A stretch of DNA of 64,000 nt from Prescottella sp. R16 (GCF_030656875.1 NZ_CP130943.1:4278001-4342000), one strand, 5' to 3'. Counted from the stretch's first letter, positions 8,174 through 19,063 are shown. Translations and numbers: made by a program. The notes: generated from the sequence alone by a model not told the origin.

Positions 8174-8659
8174 ATGACCGATACCGCCGCTCTCGTCCAG
8201 TCCCTGCTCGAGCGGGTCCAACTGCTCGAGGACAAGCTCGCCATCCAGGAACTCATCACCGCGTACGGCCCGGCCGTGGACGCCGGCCAGGCGGAGAAGG
8301 TGGGTGCGCTGTGGACCGAGGACGCGGTGTACGACGTCGACGTGCGCATGATGGACGGCCGCGAGGAGATCATGGAAATGGTGCGCACCAGCCCGCACCA
8401 GGACTACATCAAGAACGGCTGCGGCCACCTGCTCGATCCGGTGAACATCGTCGTCGACGGTGACACCGCGATCGCGACCTGCCACTCGCAGCTGCTGCTC
8501 CGCAACCAGGACGAGGACTCGTTCCGGGTGTGGCGGGTGACGGCGAACCGGTTCGAGCTGGTCAAGGTCGACGGCGAGTGGAAGATCGCGCGCCGCACGT
8601 CGCGCGCGCTCAACGGCAACCCGAAGGCCGTGGAACTGCTCGCCCGCGCCGGCAGCTGA
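8174..8659 (+). CDS. SnoaL / NTF2-like protein
   Basis: This 161-aa protein has the SnoaL-like (NTF2) cone fold common to small isomerases, dehydratases and hydroxylase-like proteins. After a leucine-rich helical N-terminus (residues 1-30) the usual layout follows: AIQELITAYGPAVDAG, then LWTEDAVYDVD, GREEIMEMV, and the strand AIATCHSQLLLR leading to WKIARRTSRALNG. AGGAG precedes the ATG. It is the second gene after the LLM oxidoreductase. Its role is unknown; such proteins often accompany steroid and terpenoid catabolic enzymes. Confidence 0.7.
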   Translation: MTDTAALVQSLLERVQLLEDKLAIQELITAYGPAVDAGQAEKVGALWTEDAVYDVDVRMMDGREEIMEMVRTSPHQDYIKNGCGHLLDPVNIVVDGDTAIATCHSQLLLRNQDEDSFRVWRVTANRFELVKVDGEWKIARRTSRALNGNPKAVELLARAGS

Positions 8660-8676
8660 TCGCCCGTACACGCCGA

Positions 8677-8711
8677 AGCGGCCCGCACCTCGTATCGAGG
8701 TGCGGGCCGCT
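8677..8711. terminator. Bidirectional terminator
   Basis: A perfect 16-bp stem (8677-8692 with 8696-8711) has a 3-base loop and is followed by TT. It sits between the convergent SnoaL gene (ends 8659) and the fadD gene (ends 8741). Confidence 0.85.
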
Positions 8712-8740
8712 TTCCGTCGGACTGTCGTGGAGACCGGCTG

Positions 8741-10357
8741 TCAGCCTGCGGCCTCGAGCGTGGTCTTGGCCCACCGGTAGTCGGCCTTGCCGCTGGGCGA
8801 GCGCACGACGTCGGGCACCACGACGACGGTGCGCGGCACCTTGTAGCCGGCGATCTTGGTGCGGCAGTGTGCGATCACCTCGTCCTCGTCGAGGTCGTCG
8901 ATGCCGTCGCGGGCCGAGATGACGGCGGAGACCCGCTGTCCGTACGTGGGATCCGGGATGCCGGCGACGAGTGCGTCGAGCACGTCGGGGTGGCTCTTGA
9001 GTGCTTCCTCGACCTCCTCGGCGTACACCTTCTCGCCGCCGGTGTTGATGCACGACGAGCCGCGGCCGAGGACGACGATGGTGCCGTCCGCTTCGACGCG
9101 GGCGAGGTCGCCGAGCACCGACAGCCGCACCCCGTCGACGACGGGGAAGGTGGCCGCGGTCTTCTCCGGGTCACCGAAGTAGCCGAGCGGCACGTGACCG
9201 GCCCGGGCCAGGTAGCCGACGGTGTCGGAGCCGGGCTCGATCGTGGAGAAGTCGGTGTCGACGACGCGGGCCTTCGGGGACGGCGGCATCCGCAGCAGGC
9301 CGTCCTCGTCCTTCTTCAGTTCGCCGTCGTTGCCGGACTCCGACGAGCCGAACGCGTCGCGCAGGTACGTGTTGGGCAGCAGTTTGTTGAGCTTCTCGCG
9401 GACGCTGGCCGACCACAGGGCGCCGCCGGAGCCGATGATCCACAGCGTGCTCAGATCGAACCGGTCGCCGTGCTCCTCGATCGCGTCGGCGAGTGGGCGG
9501 GCGATCGCGTCTCCGACCACCATCACGACGTTGATCTTGTGCTCGTGGACGAGCTCGAGCGCGGCGACCGGCTCGTACTTGGGCATGAGGACCTGCTTGG
9601 AACCCATGAACATGCACGTGAACAGCGAGTACGACGCCGCACCGTGCATCAGCGGCGCGGTGACGAGGTAGGTCATGGAGAACTGGTTGGCGGCCGCGGC
9701 CGCACCCAGGTCGGCGGGCGTCAGGATCGGGTCGCCGCCCATGACGGCGCCGCCGGACAGGGCCGCGTGGTAGAAGTCCTCGTGCCGCCACATGACGCCC
9801 TTGGGCATGCCGGTGGTGCCGCCGGTGTAGATGATGTAGATGTCGTCGTCCGAGCGCTCGGGGAAGTCTCGTTCGGGCGACTGGTCGGCGATCGCCTTGT
9901 GGTAGTCCGCAACCGACACTCCGGCGGTGGCGGCAGCTTCGGCGAGGGCCGGTCCGGCCGGTTCTCCGACCAGCACGATGTGCTTCAGCTCGGGGCACGT
10001 GGGCAGGACGGCGGCGATGGTGTCGCTGAACTCTCCGTCGGCGACGACCGCCTTCAGCTTCGCGTCGTTGTACAGGTATTCGAGTTCGGCGTCGACGTAC
10101 CGGAAGTTGACGTTGACGGGCACGGCGCGGATCTTGAGACAGCCGAGCAGGGCCTCGACGAACTCGATGCTGTTGCGGGCGTGCAGTCCGACGTGGTCGC
10201 CGGGCTGCACGTTCTGCGCGGCCAGGAAGTGCGCGATGCGGTTGGCCTCGGCATCGAATTCGGCGAACGTCCGCGTCTCGGAACCGCACGCGAGCGCGAC
10301 CTTGTCCGGGATGGCGTCGACCACCGCTTCCGTCAGATCCGCGAGATTGAGTGACAT
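8741..10357 (-). CDS. FadD19-like steroid/acyl-CoA synthetase
   Basis: This 538-aa ANL-superfamily adenylate-forming ligase joins CoA to a carboxylic acid at the cost of ATP. The P-loop YTGGTTGMPKGVMWRHED (near 177-194) with its MWRHED extension resembles FadD19/FadD17 of mycobacterial cholesterol side-chain catabolism. Also visible are GSSESG (A5 motif, near 340), GDLARVEADG (A7), and PSGKADYRWAK carrying the catalytic lysine near the C-terminus. The length matches FadD19 (about 545 aa). It is divergent from the Hsd4A-like gene, and a KstR-like palindrome lies about 32 nt upstream of the start. A substrate of C24-C27 steroid acids is inferred from homology and context. Confidence 0.8.
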   Translation of the reverse strand: MSLNLADLTEAVVDAIPDKVALACGSETRTFAEFDAEANRIAHFLAAQNVQPGDHVGLHARNSIEFVEALLGCLKIRAVPVNVNFRYVDAELEYLYNDAKLKAVVADGEFSDTIAAVLPTCPELKHIVLVGEPAGPALAEAAATAGVSVADYHKAIADQSPERDFPERSDDDIYIIYTGGTTGMPKGVMWRHEDFYHAALSGGAVMGGDPILTPADLGAAAAANQFSMTYLVTAPLMHGAASYSLFTCMFMGSKQVLMPKYEPVAALELVHEHKINVVMVVGDAIARPLADAIEEHGDRFDLSTLWIIGSGGALWSASVREKLNKLLPNTYLRDAFGSSESGNDGELKKDEDGLLRMPPSPKARVVDTDFSTIEPGSDTVGYLARAGHVPLGYFGDPEKTAATFPVVDGVRLSVLGDLARVEADGTIVVLGRGSSCINTGGEKVYAEEVEEALKSHPDVLDALVAGIPDPTYGQRVSAVISARDGIDDLDEDEVIAHCRTKIAGYKVPRTVVVVPDVVRSPSGKADYRWAKTTLEAAG

Positions 10358-10388
10358 TACTGGCCCTTCAGGTGGTTCGCACTACGAA

Positions 10389-10461
10389 TAGAGTGCGTTC
10401 TACCACAAACTGGACGCTTGTGTGCCGGCCGTCACACGGTGTTTGGTAGAACATATTTCGA
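10389..10461 (-). promoter_or_regulatory. KstR-like operator and nested inverted repeats upstream of fadD
   Basis: TAGAGTGCGTTCTA at 10389-10402 matches the KstR-type palindrome TAGAAC-NN-GTTCTA at 12 of 14 positions, counting the two free central bases. A facing half-site, TAGAAC, is at 10447-10452. GTTCTACCA (10397-10405) and TGGTAGAAC (10444-10452) form an inverted repeat, with GTGTG/CACAC nested inside it. No kstR gene is in the window. Confidence 0.5.
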
Positions 10462-10592
10462 TATTGAGAGGGGTGAGCGAACCGACAGGTCGCTCTACGC
10501 TCCACGATCGCGAGGTCGACATGCACGTCATCCACATCGCGCCGCCTCGAGCCCGGGTCGTCGCAGTCAGTGGGAACCTGTTGCAAATCGAC

Positions 10593-10606
10593 TAGAATGA
10601 ATACTA
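10593..10606 (+). promoter_or_regulatory. KstR-like palindrome upstream of hsd4A-like gene
   Basis: TAGAATGAATACTA is a near-palindrome that resembles TAGAAC-NN-GTTCTA with three mismatches. It ends 39 nt before the ATG at 10646, a normal operator position. It is the counterpart of the better site on the fadD side of the same intergenic region. Confidence 0.4.
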
Positions 10607-10645
10607 TTTTTTAGGGAACTGCACGGAAGGTAAAAGGAGCCTGAC

Positions 10646-13374
<2,729 letters not shown>

Positions 13375-13384
13375 CACCACCGCC

Positions 13385-13418
13385 TCCGTGCCCCCGCCGA
13401 CCAGGGCGGGGGCACGGA
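13385..13418. terminator. Bidirectional terminator after choE
   Basis: A perfect 14-bp stem (13385-13398 with 13405-13418) has a 6-base loop. It lies between choE (ends 13374) and the convergent dioxygenase gene (ends 13423). Confidence 0.8.
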
Positions 13419-13422
13419 AGCG

Positions 13423-14355
13423 TCAGCGCGCTTCCGCAGCAAGCGGTTTCACGATGCCGGGCAGTGCCGCCTGTGCGGCCGCGGAACGCTTGTGCCCCCA
13501 GTAGCTCGGCCGGGTGTAGGTGCGGGCCACCCAGCTGAGGTCGTCGACAGCGAGACCGCCGAAACCGTACTCGATCTGCAGGCCCGACGGACTACCGATG
13601 TACACCGACGTCATCAGATCGTTGGTGTGCCGGCCGAGGGACTGCACGATCTCGACGTCGTGCTCGTCGAGCAGGTCGATCAGCCGGCCCAGATCGTCCA
13701 TGTGCTCCACCTCGAGCATGAGGTGGTTGAACCCGACGTGGCCGGGCAGTTCCGCCAGTGCGAGCGAATGGTGCCGTCCGTTGACGTGATAGAAGCGTAC
13801 GTCGACGGTACTGTCGGCACCGCCGGCACCGACCGTGACGCGGTCGGAGAGCCGGAAACCGAGTACGTCGACGTAGAAGTGATCGGCGCGGGCGATGTCC
13901 GGCACCTGGAAGACCACGTGCCCGAGCCCCTGCTCGCCGGTGACGAACCCGCCTCGCATGGTGCGCCCGGCCCGGAACGACAGCGGGGTGGCCGCCTTAC
14001 CCCAGCTCAGCTCGTGGCGCAGACCCCACGGGTCCTCGAACCACACCAGGCCGGCCACCTGCCGCTCGCGCAGCAACTCCGCGTCGCCGTGGTGCACCGT
14101 CACGCCCCGGGACTCCAGATGGGACGCGAAGGCATGCAGGTCGGTCTCGTTGGCCACTCCCCAGCCGGCGTACCGGAACTCGTCCTCGGACGCCGGGTGG
14201 ACCGCTATGCGGTAGTCGACGTCGTCGACGGCGAGCCGGACGGCACCGTCGGGCCCGTCCGGGGCGAGCATCGCCCCGAGCAACTCGGTGCCGTAACGCC
14301 GCCAGTCCTCGGCGTGCGGCGAGCCGATTCCGATGTACGACAGTTCTTGGATCAC
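13423..14355 (-). CDS. Second extradiol dioxygenase (HsaC/BphC-like)
   Basis: This 310-aa type I extradiol dioxygenase has two chelate halves. Iron ligands are the His of GLGHVVF (near 146), the His of RHHSLAL (near 197), and the Glu of QIEYGFGG (near 265). The second-shell RHTNDLM motif is present. The GTG at 14355 was chosen because GAGGGGAGAG precedes it and it gives the family length; the ATG further upstream would place the operator palindrome inside the gene. It differs clearly from the hsaC at 137-1042, so it is a paralogue for another catechol. It is divergent from a MarR regulator, and no hydrolase partner is adjacent. Confidence 0.8.
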   Translation of the reverse strand: MIQELSYIGIGSPHAEDWRRYGTELLGAMLAPDGPDGAVRLAVDDVDYRIAVHPASEDEFRYAGWGVANETDLHAFASHLESRGVTVHHGDAELLRERQVAGLVWFEDPWGLRHELSWGKAATPLSFRAGRTMRGGFVTGEQGLGHVVFQVPDIARADHFYVDVLGFRLSDRVTVGAGGADSTVDVRFYHVNGRHHSLALAELPGHVGFNHLMLEVEHMDDLGRLIDLLDEHDVEIVQSLGRHTNDLMTSVYIGSPSGLQIEYGFGGLAVDDLSWVARTYTRPSYWGHKRSAAAQAALPGIVKPLAAEAR

Positions 14356-14401
14356 AACACTCTCCCCTCGTTCGGTGGATACCGCGAAGCTACACATGTA
14401 A

Positions 14402-14414
14402 GCCAATCATTGGC
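14402..14414. promoter_or_regulatory. MarR operator between divergent dioxygenase and marR
   Basis: GCCAAT-C-ATTGGC is a perfect 13-bp palindrome placed 47 nt upstream of the dioxygenase start and 82 nt upstream of marR. A weaker ATTGG half-site follows at about 14425. Position and symmetry fit MarR autoregulation and repression of the dioxygenase. Confidence 0.55.
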
Positions 14415-14495
14415 AATGCCATCTATTGGGTGGGCCGATTTAATACGCCCGCTCCCCGGAGGGCTGCAACCGTTGGGCCGCCCTACAATCGGGCC

Positions 14496-14948
14496 ATGAG
14501 CTCGACCGACAACCTCCCCGGCCTGTCCCGGCGACCCGGATTCGTGTTCGTCCGCGCCGCACTGCGGGTCCGGCAGGTGTACGCCGACGCACTCGCGCAG
14601 GTGGGGCTCCTACCGAACCAGCACGCGATCCTCAGCACCCTCGTCGACCTCGGCCCGTGCCATCAGAAGGAACTCGCGAAACGCGTCGTCGTCGACCCCG
14701 GCGACATCGTCGCCTACCTCGACGGCCTCCAGGAGAACGGCTACATCCTCCGCGAACGCGACCCACAGGACCGGCGACGCCAGATCGTCACCGTCACCGA
14801 CACCGGACGAGCCCTGCTCGACGAGAGCGACGCCCTGCTCGACGCCATCGAAGCCGACACATTCTCGGTGCTCAGCGCCACGGACCGCCGGCACCTCGAG
14901 CGCATCGCGACCCGCCTGTACGGGGTGGCCGATCCGCACGCCGGCTAG
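14496..14948 (+). CDS. MarR-family transcriptional regulator
   Basis: This 150-aa MarR-type winged-helix repressor has an N-terminal dimerisation helix (about 15-40), a DNA-recognition region with KELAKRVVVDPGDIVAYLD (about 60-78), and the wing RDPQDRRRQIVTVT (about 88-101). The ATG at 14496 gives a normal MarR N-terminus; an upstream in-frame start overlaps the control region. It is divergent from the second extradiol dioxygenase with a perfect palindrome between them, so it probably represses that gene and responds to an aromatic ligand. Confidence 0.85.
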   Translation: MSSTDNLPGLSRRPGFVFVRAALRVRQVYADALAQVGLLPNQHAILSTLVDLGPCHQKELAKRVVVDPGDIVAYLDGLQENGYILRERDPQDRRRQIVTVTDTGRALLDESDALLDAIEADTFSVLSATDRRHLERIATRLYGVADPHAG

Positions 14949-15012
14949 ACACACCGCCGGGCCGTCGATCGACTCCGTGCACTGCGACCGGTCCCCGCAC
15001 CCGTGCGCGCGA

Positions 15013-15780
15013 TCAGGACGGATGCTGCACATGGATGCGCAACGCGGTCGCAGCGAAGCGTGCGGCGGCTCGGCTACCGAAGGCTCGGTGGAAGTCCGGG
15101 TCGGTCTCGTACTTCGCGGCCACACCCAGCACCATCGCGGTGGATCTTTCCGCGTCACCGGCGTGGGTCGGTGTTCCCGGAATATCGGCGAACCAGGCCA
15201 GGTGCACGGCAGCATGCTCCTGGGCGGCCGCGGAATCGGGGTCGCATCCTTCCTCCTGCAGCTCACGCCAACGGGCGAGGAGCGCCTCCGCAGCGTCCTT
15301 CCATTCCCGTTGTCGGCGAACGGATTTGCTGTGCCACCACCGGTTCGACACCTCGAAGGCTTCACGCCCCCAACGTTGGACGACCTCGTCTTCGTAACGG
15401 TCGTTGAAGCCTTGCAGCATCACGTCCATCTGCGGTTCGCGGCCCTGACGTCGCATGGCCAGGGTGTGTTCGACCGTGTCGATGCGCCTGTCCAAGGCCT
15501 CTCGATCCGCGACCAACTGCCGCAGATGCGCCTGGAGCGCTTCGATCTCCGCAGTGGTGGCTTCCGGGGCATCGAGTACTGCGGCGATCTCACCCAGGGC
15601 CATGCCCGTGTCGCGCAGCAGCAGGATGCGGTGCAAACGTGTGACAGCGTCGGGTCCGTAATAGCGGTAGCCGTTGGACCCGACGCGGTCGGGTTCGAGT
15701 AGCCCGATGTCGTGGTAGTGACGCAGGGTACGGCCGCTGATGCCCGCGCGCTCGGCAAGTTCCTTGACCGTCCACTCCAT
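15013..15780 (-). CDS. TipA-like MerR regulator with TipAS ligand domain
   Basis: This 255-aa MerR-family activator has a helix-turn-helix at residues 1-70 (VKELAERAGISGRTLRHYHD, then GYRYYG). A long dimerisation coiled coil follows at about 75-115. The C-terminal TipAS antibiotic-recognition domain (about 125-255) contains FNDRYEDEVVQRWG and W-rich helices. In TipAL this domain binds thiopeptides. The gene starts 28 nt after the metalloprotease-like gene on the same strand and is probably read from the MerR-type promoter at 16726-16756, giving autoregulation. The ligand here is unknown. Confidence 0.85.
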   Translation of the reverse strand: MEWTVKELAERAGISGRTLRHYHDIGLLEPDRVGSNGYRYYGPDAVTRLHRILLLRDTGMALGEIAAVLDAPEATTAEIEALQAHLRQLVADREALDRRIDTVEHTLAMRRQGREPQMDVMLQGFNDRYEDEVVQRWGREAFEVSNRWWHSKSVRRQREWKDAAEALLARWRELQEEGCDPDSAAAQEHAAVHLAWFADIPGTPTHAGDAERSTAMVLGVAAKYETDPDFHRAFGSRAAARFAATALRIHVQHPS

Positions 15781-15808
15781 CGTGGGCTCCTGACATTCGA
15801 GGTGATGC

Positions 15809-16717
15809 TCAGTGTCTCCCGGTCGGAACGAGACCGAGCCGCGGCAGAGCGGTGCGGAGGATGTCGGCGGCCCGAGTACGAACGGCCTGCGCTGCCGTAC
15901 TGCCGGAAGCCTCCAGATATGCGTGGACGAGCCGGGCACCCGCGGCATACCCGGCTCCGGTCGGTAGTCCGACGGGCTCACCGCCGAACAGCCGTGCCGT
16001 GGAGTCGCCGAGGACCCAGGCAGCGAAATCCTGCATCCCGGTGACCTCGAGACCCGAGACGACCTTCGCCAGCACGCCGTCGTCTGCACGTGTTCGCTCG
16101 CCCACGAAGTGCGTGTAGCCCGCGTCGCCGTACAGTTCCGTCGCGAACACGTCCGCCAGCCCCTCGGCCACGACATGCTCACCGACCGTCACGGTGGCCG
16201 GGTTCCAGAGGATTCCACCCGGGGAGTAGCGGACGTTGTGGTGAAGTTCGTGAACCGCGATGGCTTCGAGTCGGGCGAGGACGCGTGGGGTGGGCCAGAC
16301 GGTGACGACGATGTAGCCGCTGATCCCGCCGAACCCCGAAAGACCCTGTACCTCGTCGAGGAAATGCTCGTCGGTCGGGTCCCCCAGCACGAGCAGCACG
16401 TTCATGTCGGGAACCGTCGCGCCGGGATCCACGGACGTCAGGGCCGCAGCGCCGACCTCGAGTGCGTCCGCGATGCGGCGCCACGCATCGGCGGCGACCA
16501 GAGCATCCAAGCCTTCTCGCAGACGGTCCACGGGGCCTTCCCAGTCGAAGCCGAAATTCTGCCGATGCACATCGGCCATGTCGACCCCACCCGGGACGAA
16601 GTGGTACATCCCCGCCATCGGCGCCCACATCTCGCGCACGAGGTCGGCCCGGTCTTCCACCGCCGCGTCCAGAACGCGTGTCATCGCCGGAGCACTGTCG
16701 ATCAGTGAAATGGTCAT
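15809..16717 (-). CDS. DUF2268-type putative zinc metalloprotease
   Basis: This 302-aa protein resembles the DUF2268 family of predicted zinc-dependent proteases. The zinc-binding HELHH motif (HExxH) is near residue 158, followed by the distal acidic segment VAEGLADVFATELYG near 185, as in gluzincin-type enzymes. There is no signal peptide or membrane segment, so it should act in the cytoplasm. The ATG at 16717 lies only 8 nt downstream of a -10 hexamer, so the mRNA is probably leaderless. It is the first gene of an operon with the TipA-like MerR. Family function is not established, and the protease activity is a prediction. Confidence 0.65.
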   Translation of the reverse strand: MTISLIDSAPAMTRVLDAAVEDRADLVREMWAPMAGMYHFVPGGVDMADVHRQNFGFDWEGPVDRLREGLDALVAADAWRRIADALEVGAAALTSVDPGATVPDMNVLLVLGDPTDEHFLDEVQGLSGFGGISGYIVVTVWPTPRVLARLEAIAVHELHHNVRYSPGGILWNPATVTVGEHVVAEGLADVFATELYGDAGYTHFVGERTRADDGVLAKVVSGLEVTGMQDFAAWVLGDSTARLFGGEPVGLPTGAGYAAGARLVHAYLEASGSTAAQAVRTRAADILRTALPRLGLVPTGRH

Positions 16718-16725
16718 GACAGCCG

Positions 16726-16756
16726 ACCGTAAACATTTCCGCTACGGCAAGGTCAA
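16726..16756 (-). promoter_or_regulatory. MerR-type promoter with 19-bp spacer
   Basis: On the minus strand TTGACC (16751-16756) and TACGGT (16726-16731) are separated by 19 bp, the long spacer typical of MerR-activated promoters. The spacer holds a dyad, TTGCCG-TAG-CGGAAA. The start codon at 16717 follows the -10 by 8 nt, so the transcript would be leaderless. Confidence 0.6.
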
Positions 16757-16790
16757 CCGTCGCATCGATCGCCGTCGGACGGGACGGCCG

Positions 16791-17708
16791 TCAGCCGAGC
16801 CCGAACAGCGTCGCCGCGTTGTGGTGGACGACGCCGCGCACCCAGTCGTCGCCGAGGCCGAAGCGTTCGAGGGCCTCGAGGGCGTCGAGGTAGCGGTAGG
16901 GGATGTTGGGGAAGTCGCTGCCGAACAGGATCCGGTCGCCGAGGTCACGGAGGCGGGGCACGGCGTCCCGCGGGAACGGGATGTCCGATTCGGTGAAGTC
17001 GGTGAACGCCATGGTGGTGTCGAGGAGCAACCTCGGATACCGGTCGGCGAGGTCGAGGAACTCGGCGTATTCGGGCATGCCCATGTGGGCGACGATCAGC
17101 GGCAGCCGCGGGTAGCGGGCCAGCAGGGCGGCGATGCGGTCGGGGCCGGTGAACCGTCCGGGCGCGGGACCCGATCCGCAGTGCACGACGATCGGGGTTC
17201 CGGCGTCCTCGAGCAGCCCCCATACCGCGTCCAGCAGTGGATCGTTCGGGTCGTAGTCGCCGACCTGGATGTGGGACTTGAATACGCGTGCCCCGGCAGC
17301 GAGCGCGTCGGCGACGTAGCCGGGCGCCGACTCCTCCGGATAGAACGTGGCGGTGTGCAGGCAGTCGGGGGTGCGGGACGCGAAGTCCGCGGACCACTGG
17401 TCGAGCCACGCTGCCATGCCCGGCTTGTGCGGGTAGAGCATCGAGGTGAAGCGTCGGACCCCGAACGCGCGCAGCTGCCCGACGCGCGCCTGTTCCTCGA
17501 TGCGGTACCGGATCGGCCAGGGTCGGCCGGTGAGCGGGCCGGCGGAGTCGAAGTACGCCCACACCTTGTCGAGAACGTTCTGCGGCATGAAGTGGGTGTG
17601 CACGTCGATCAGCGCGTCCAGCCCCAGCCGTTCCCGGAACGCGGCGACGTCGGCCACCTCGGACGTGTGGTCGTGGACGGTCTCGCCCACCGGTTCGCAC
17701 ACGGGCAT
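16791..17708 (-). CDS. Amidohydrolase-2 family metal-dependent hydrolase/decarboxylase
   Basis: This 305-aa TIM-barrel protein belongs to the amidohydrolase-2 / ACMSD-like family of metal-dependent hydrolases and decarboxylases. Metal and catalytic landmarks are HTHF (near residue 41), the His of VVHCGSG (near 176), the His of IVAHMG (near 208), and the Asp of FGSDFP (near 265). It is single-domain with no signal peptide. It is divergent from the old-yellow-enzyme homologue with 153 nt between them. The substrate is unknown; members act on aromatic acids and lactones. Confidence 0.75.
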   Translation of the reverse strand: MPVCEPVGETVHDHTSEVADVAAFRERLGLDALIDVHTHFMPQNVLDKVWAYFDSAGPLTGRPWPIRYRIEEQARVGQLRAFGVRRFTSMLYPHKPGMAAWLDQWSADFASRTPDCLHTATFYPEESAPGYVADALAAGARVFKSHIQVGDYDPNDPLLDAVWGLLEDAGTPIVVHCGSGPAPGRFTGPDRIAALLARYPRLPLIVAHMGMPEYAEFLDLADRYPRLLLDTTMAFTDFTESDIPFPRDAVPRLRDLGDRILFGSDFPNIPYRYLDALEALERFGLGDDWVRGVVHHNAATLFGLG

Positions 17709-17814
17709 CCCCTTTCCGTCGGGCCCGGCCGGGCACTCCCGCCGACCCTAGCCGGGGCCGGCTCGCACTGGGTGAGATCCCGGTTTGACGGCCCGGAACA
17801 CACCTGGGACTCTA

Positions 17815-17830
17815 CCTAGCAATTGCTTGG
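17815..17830. promoter_or_regulatory. 16-bp palindrome upstream of the OYE gene
   Basis: CCTAGCAATTGCTTGG is symmetric except at one pair and centres on the perfect AGCAATTGCT. It ends 31 nt before the ATG at 17862, between divergent genes. No regulator gene is adjacent, so the binding protein is unknown. Confidence 0.4.
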
Positions 17831-17861
17831 TTTACGACGATCCCGAGAAGGCACAGACGAC

Positions 17862-19001
17862 ATGACCACTTCATCTCCCCTGTTCCAGCCGCTCACGGTG
17901 CGTTCGCTCGAACTCGCGAACCGCATCGTCATGTCGCCGATGACGCGTTCCTACTCGATCGACGGCATCCCCGGGGACGACGTCGCGGGCTACTACCGTC
18001 GTCGCGCCGAGGGCGGCACAGGCCTGATCGTCACCGAGGGTGTCGCGATCGACCACGAGACCTCGGTCGACAACTCGCGCGTCCCGCGCCTCTTCGGCGA
18101 CGACGCCCTCGCCGGCTGGCGCAAGGTCGTCGACGATGTCCACGAGGCCGGCGGCAAGATCATTCCGCAGCTGTGGCACGTCGGCCCGCTGTGGGGCGCG
18201 ATGAGCAAGGTCGATCCCGCGCTCAAGCCGATGCGCCCGTCCGGCGAGTGGGGTCCGCTGGGCACCACGTCGTACCCGGAGTCGTACACCTCGTGGGTCC
18301 AGGAGCCCACCGAGGCGATGACCGAGCAGGACATCGCGGACGTCATCTCGGCGTTCGCCCGCGCGGCCCGCAACGCGATCGACGTCGGCTTCGACGGCAT
18401 CGCCCTGCACGGCGGTCACGGCTACCTGCTGGACTCGTTCCTGTGGGCCGGCACCAACAAGCGTGACGACGCGTGGGGCGGCGACCTCGAGCGCCGTACC
18501 CGCTTCCCCGTCGAGGTCGTCAAGGCCATCCGCGCCGAGATCGGCGAGGACTACCCGATCTTCTACCGCTTCTCGCAGCACAAGCAGCAGAACTACACCG
18601 CGCGCATCGCCGAGACGCCCGACGAACTGAAGGTGATCCTCGGTGCGCTCGCCGACGCCGGGGTCGACGTCTTCGACGCCAGCATCCGCCGCTTCGACTT
18701 CCCCGCCTTCGAGGGCAGCGAACGCTCGCTGGCCGGCTGGGCCAAGGAGGTCACCGGCAAGATCACGATGGCCGTCGGTAGCGTCGGCATCGGAAAGTCG
18801 CTGCGCGACAGCCGTATCGACGGATCCGCCCCCACCGTCGACAACATCCCCGAACTCGAGAAGCGCATCGGCAGCGGCGAATTCGACCTCATCGCGATCG
18901 GCCGCCTGCACCTCGCCGACCCCGCCCTCGCATCGAAGCTGCGCGCCGGCGAACCCCTCCCCGCCTTCATCCGCGACGTCCACGAGGGCTCGCTGACGTA
19001 G
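17862..19001 (+). CDS. Old yellow enzyme-type NADH:flavin oxidoreductase
   Basis: This 379-aa FMN-dependent TIM-barrel ene-reductase belongs to the OYE / 2,4-dienoyl-CoA reductase-like family. Family segments are LANRIVMSPMTRSYS (near 20), the TEGVAID segment (near 59), the substrate-binding HGGHGYLLDSFL (near 183-194), the NKRDDAWGGDLERR motif (near 198-211), and the phosphate-binding AIGRLHLADP near the C-terminus. HGGH replaces the HxxN/HxxH pair found in classical members. It is alone in its unit and ends in a strong terminator. Its likely role is reduction of alpha,beta-unsaturated carbonyls. Confidence 0.85.
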   Translation: MTTSSPLFQPLTVRSLELANRIVMSPMTRSYSIDGIPGDDVAGYYRRRAEGGTGLIVTEGVAIDHETSVDNSRVPRLFGDDALAGWRKVVDDVHEAGGKIIPQLWHVGPLWGAMSKVDPALKPMRPSGEWGPLGTTSYPESYTSWVQEPTEAMTEQDIADVISAFARAARNAIDVGFDGIALHGGHGYLLDSFLWAGTNKRDDAWGGDLERRTRFPVEVVKAIRAEIGEDYPIFYRFSQHKQQNYTARIAETPDELKVILGALADAGVDVFDASIRRFDFPAFEGSERSLAGWAKEVTGKITMAVGSVGIGKSLRDSRIDGSAPTVDNIPELEKRIGSGEFDLIAIGRLHLADPALASKLRAGEPLPAFIRDVHEGSLT

Positions 19002-19020
19002 TCGACGCACGCCGTGATCG

Positions 19021-19063
19021 GATGGTCGCCGCAACTTCTCCGCGAGGAGTTGCGGCGACCATC
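19021..19063 (+). terminator. Terminator after the OYE gene
   Basis: A 20-bp stem (19021-19040 with 19044-19063) has one wobble pair and a 3-base loop, followed by TCGTTT. It begins 19 nt after the OYE stop. Confidence 0.85.
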
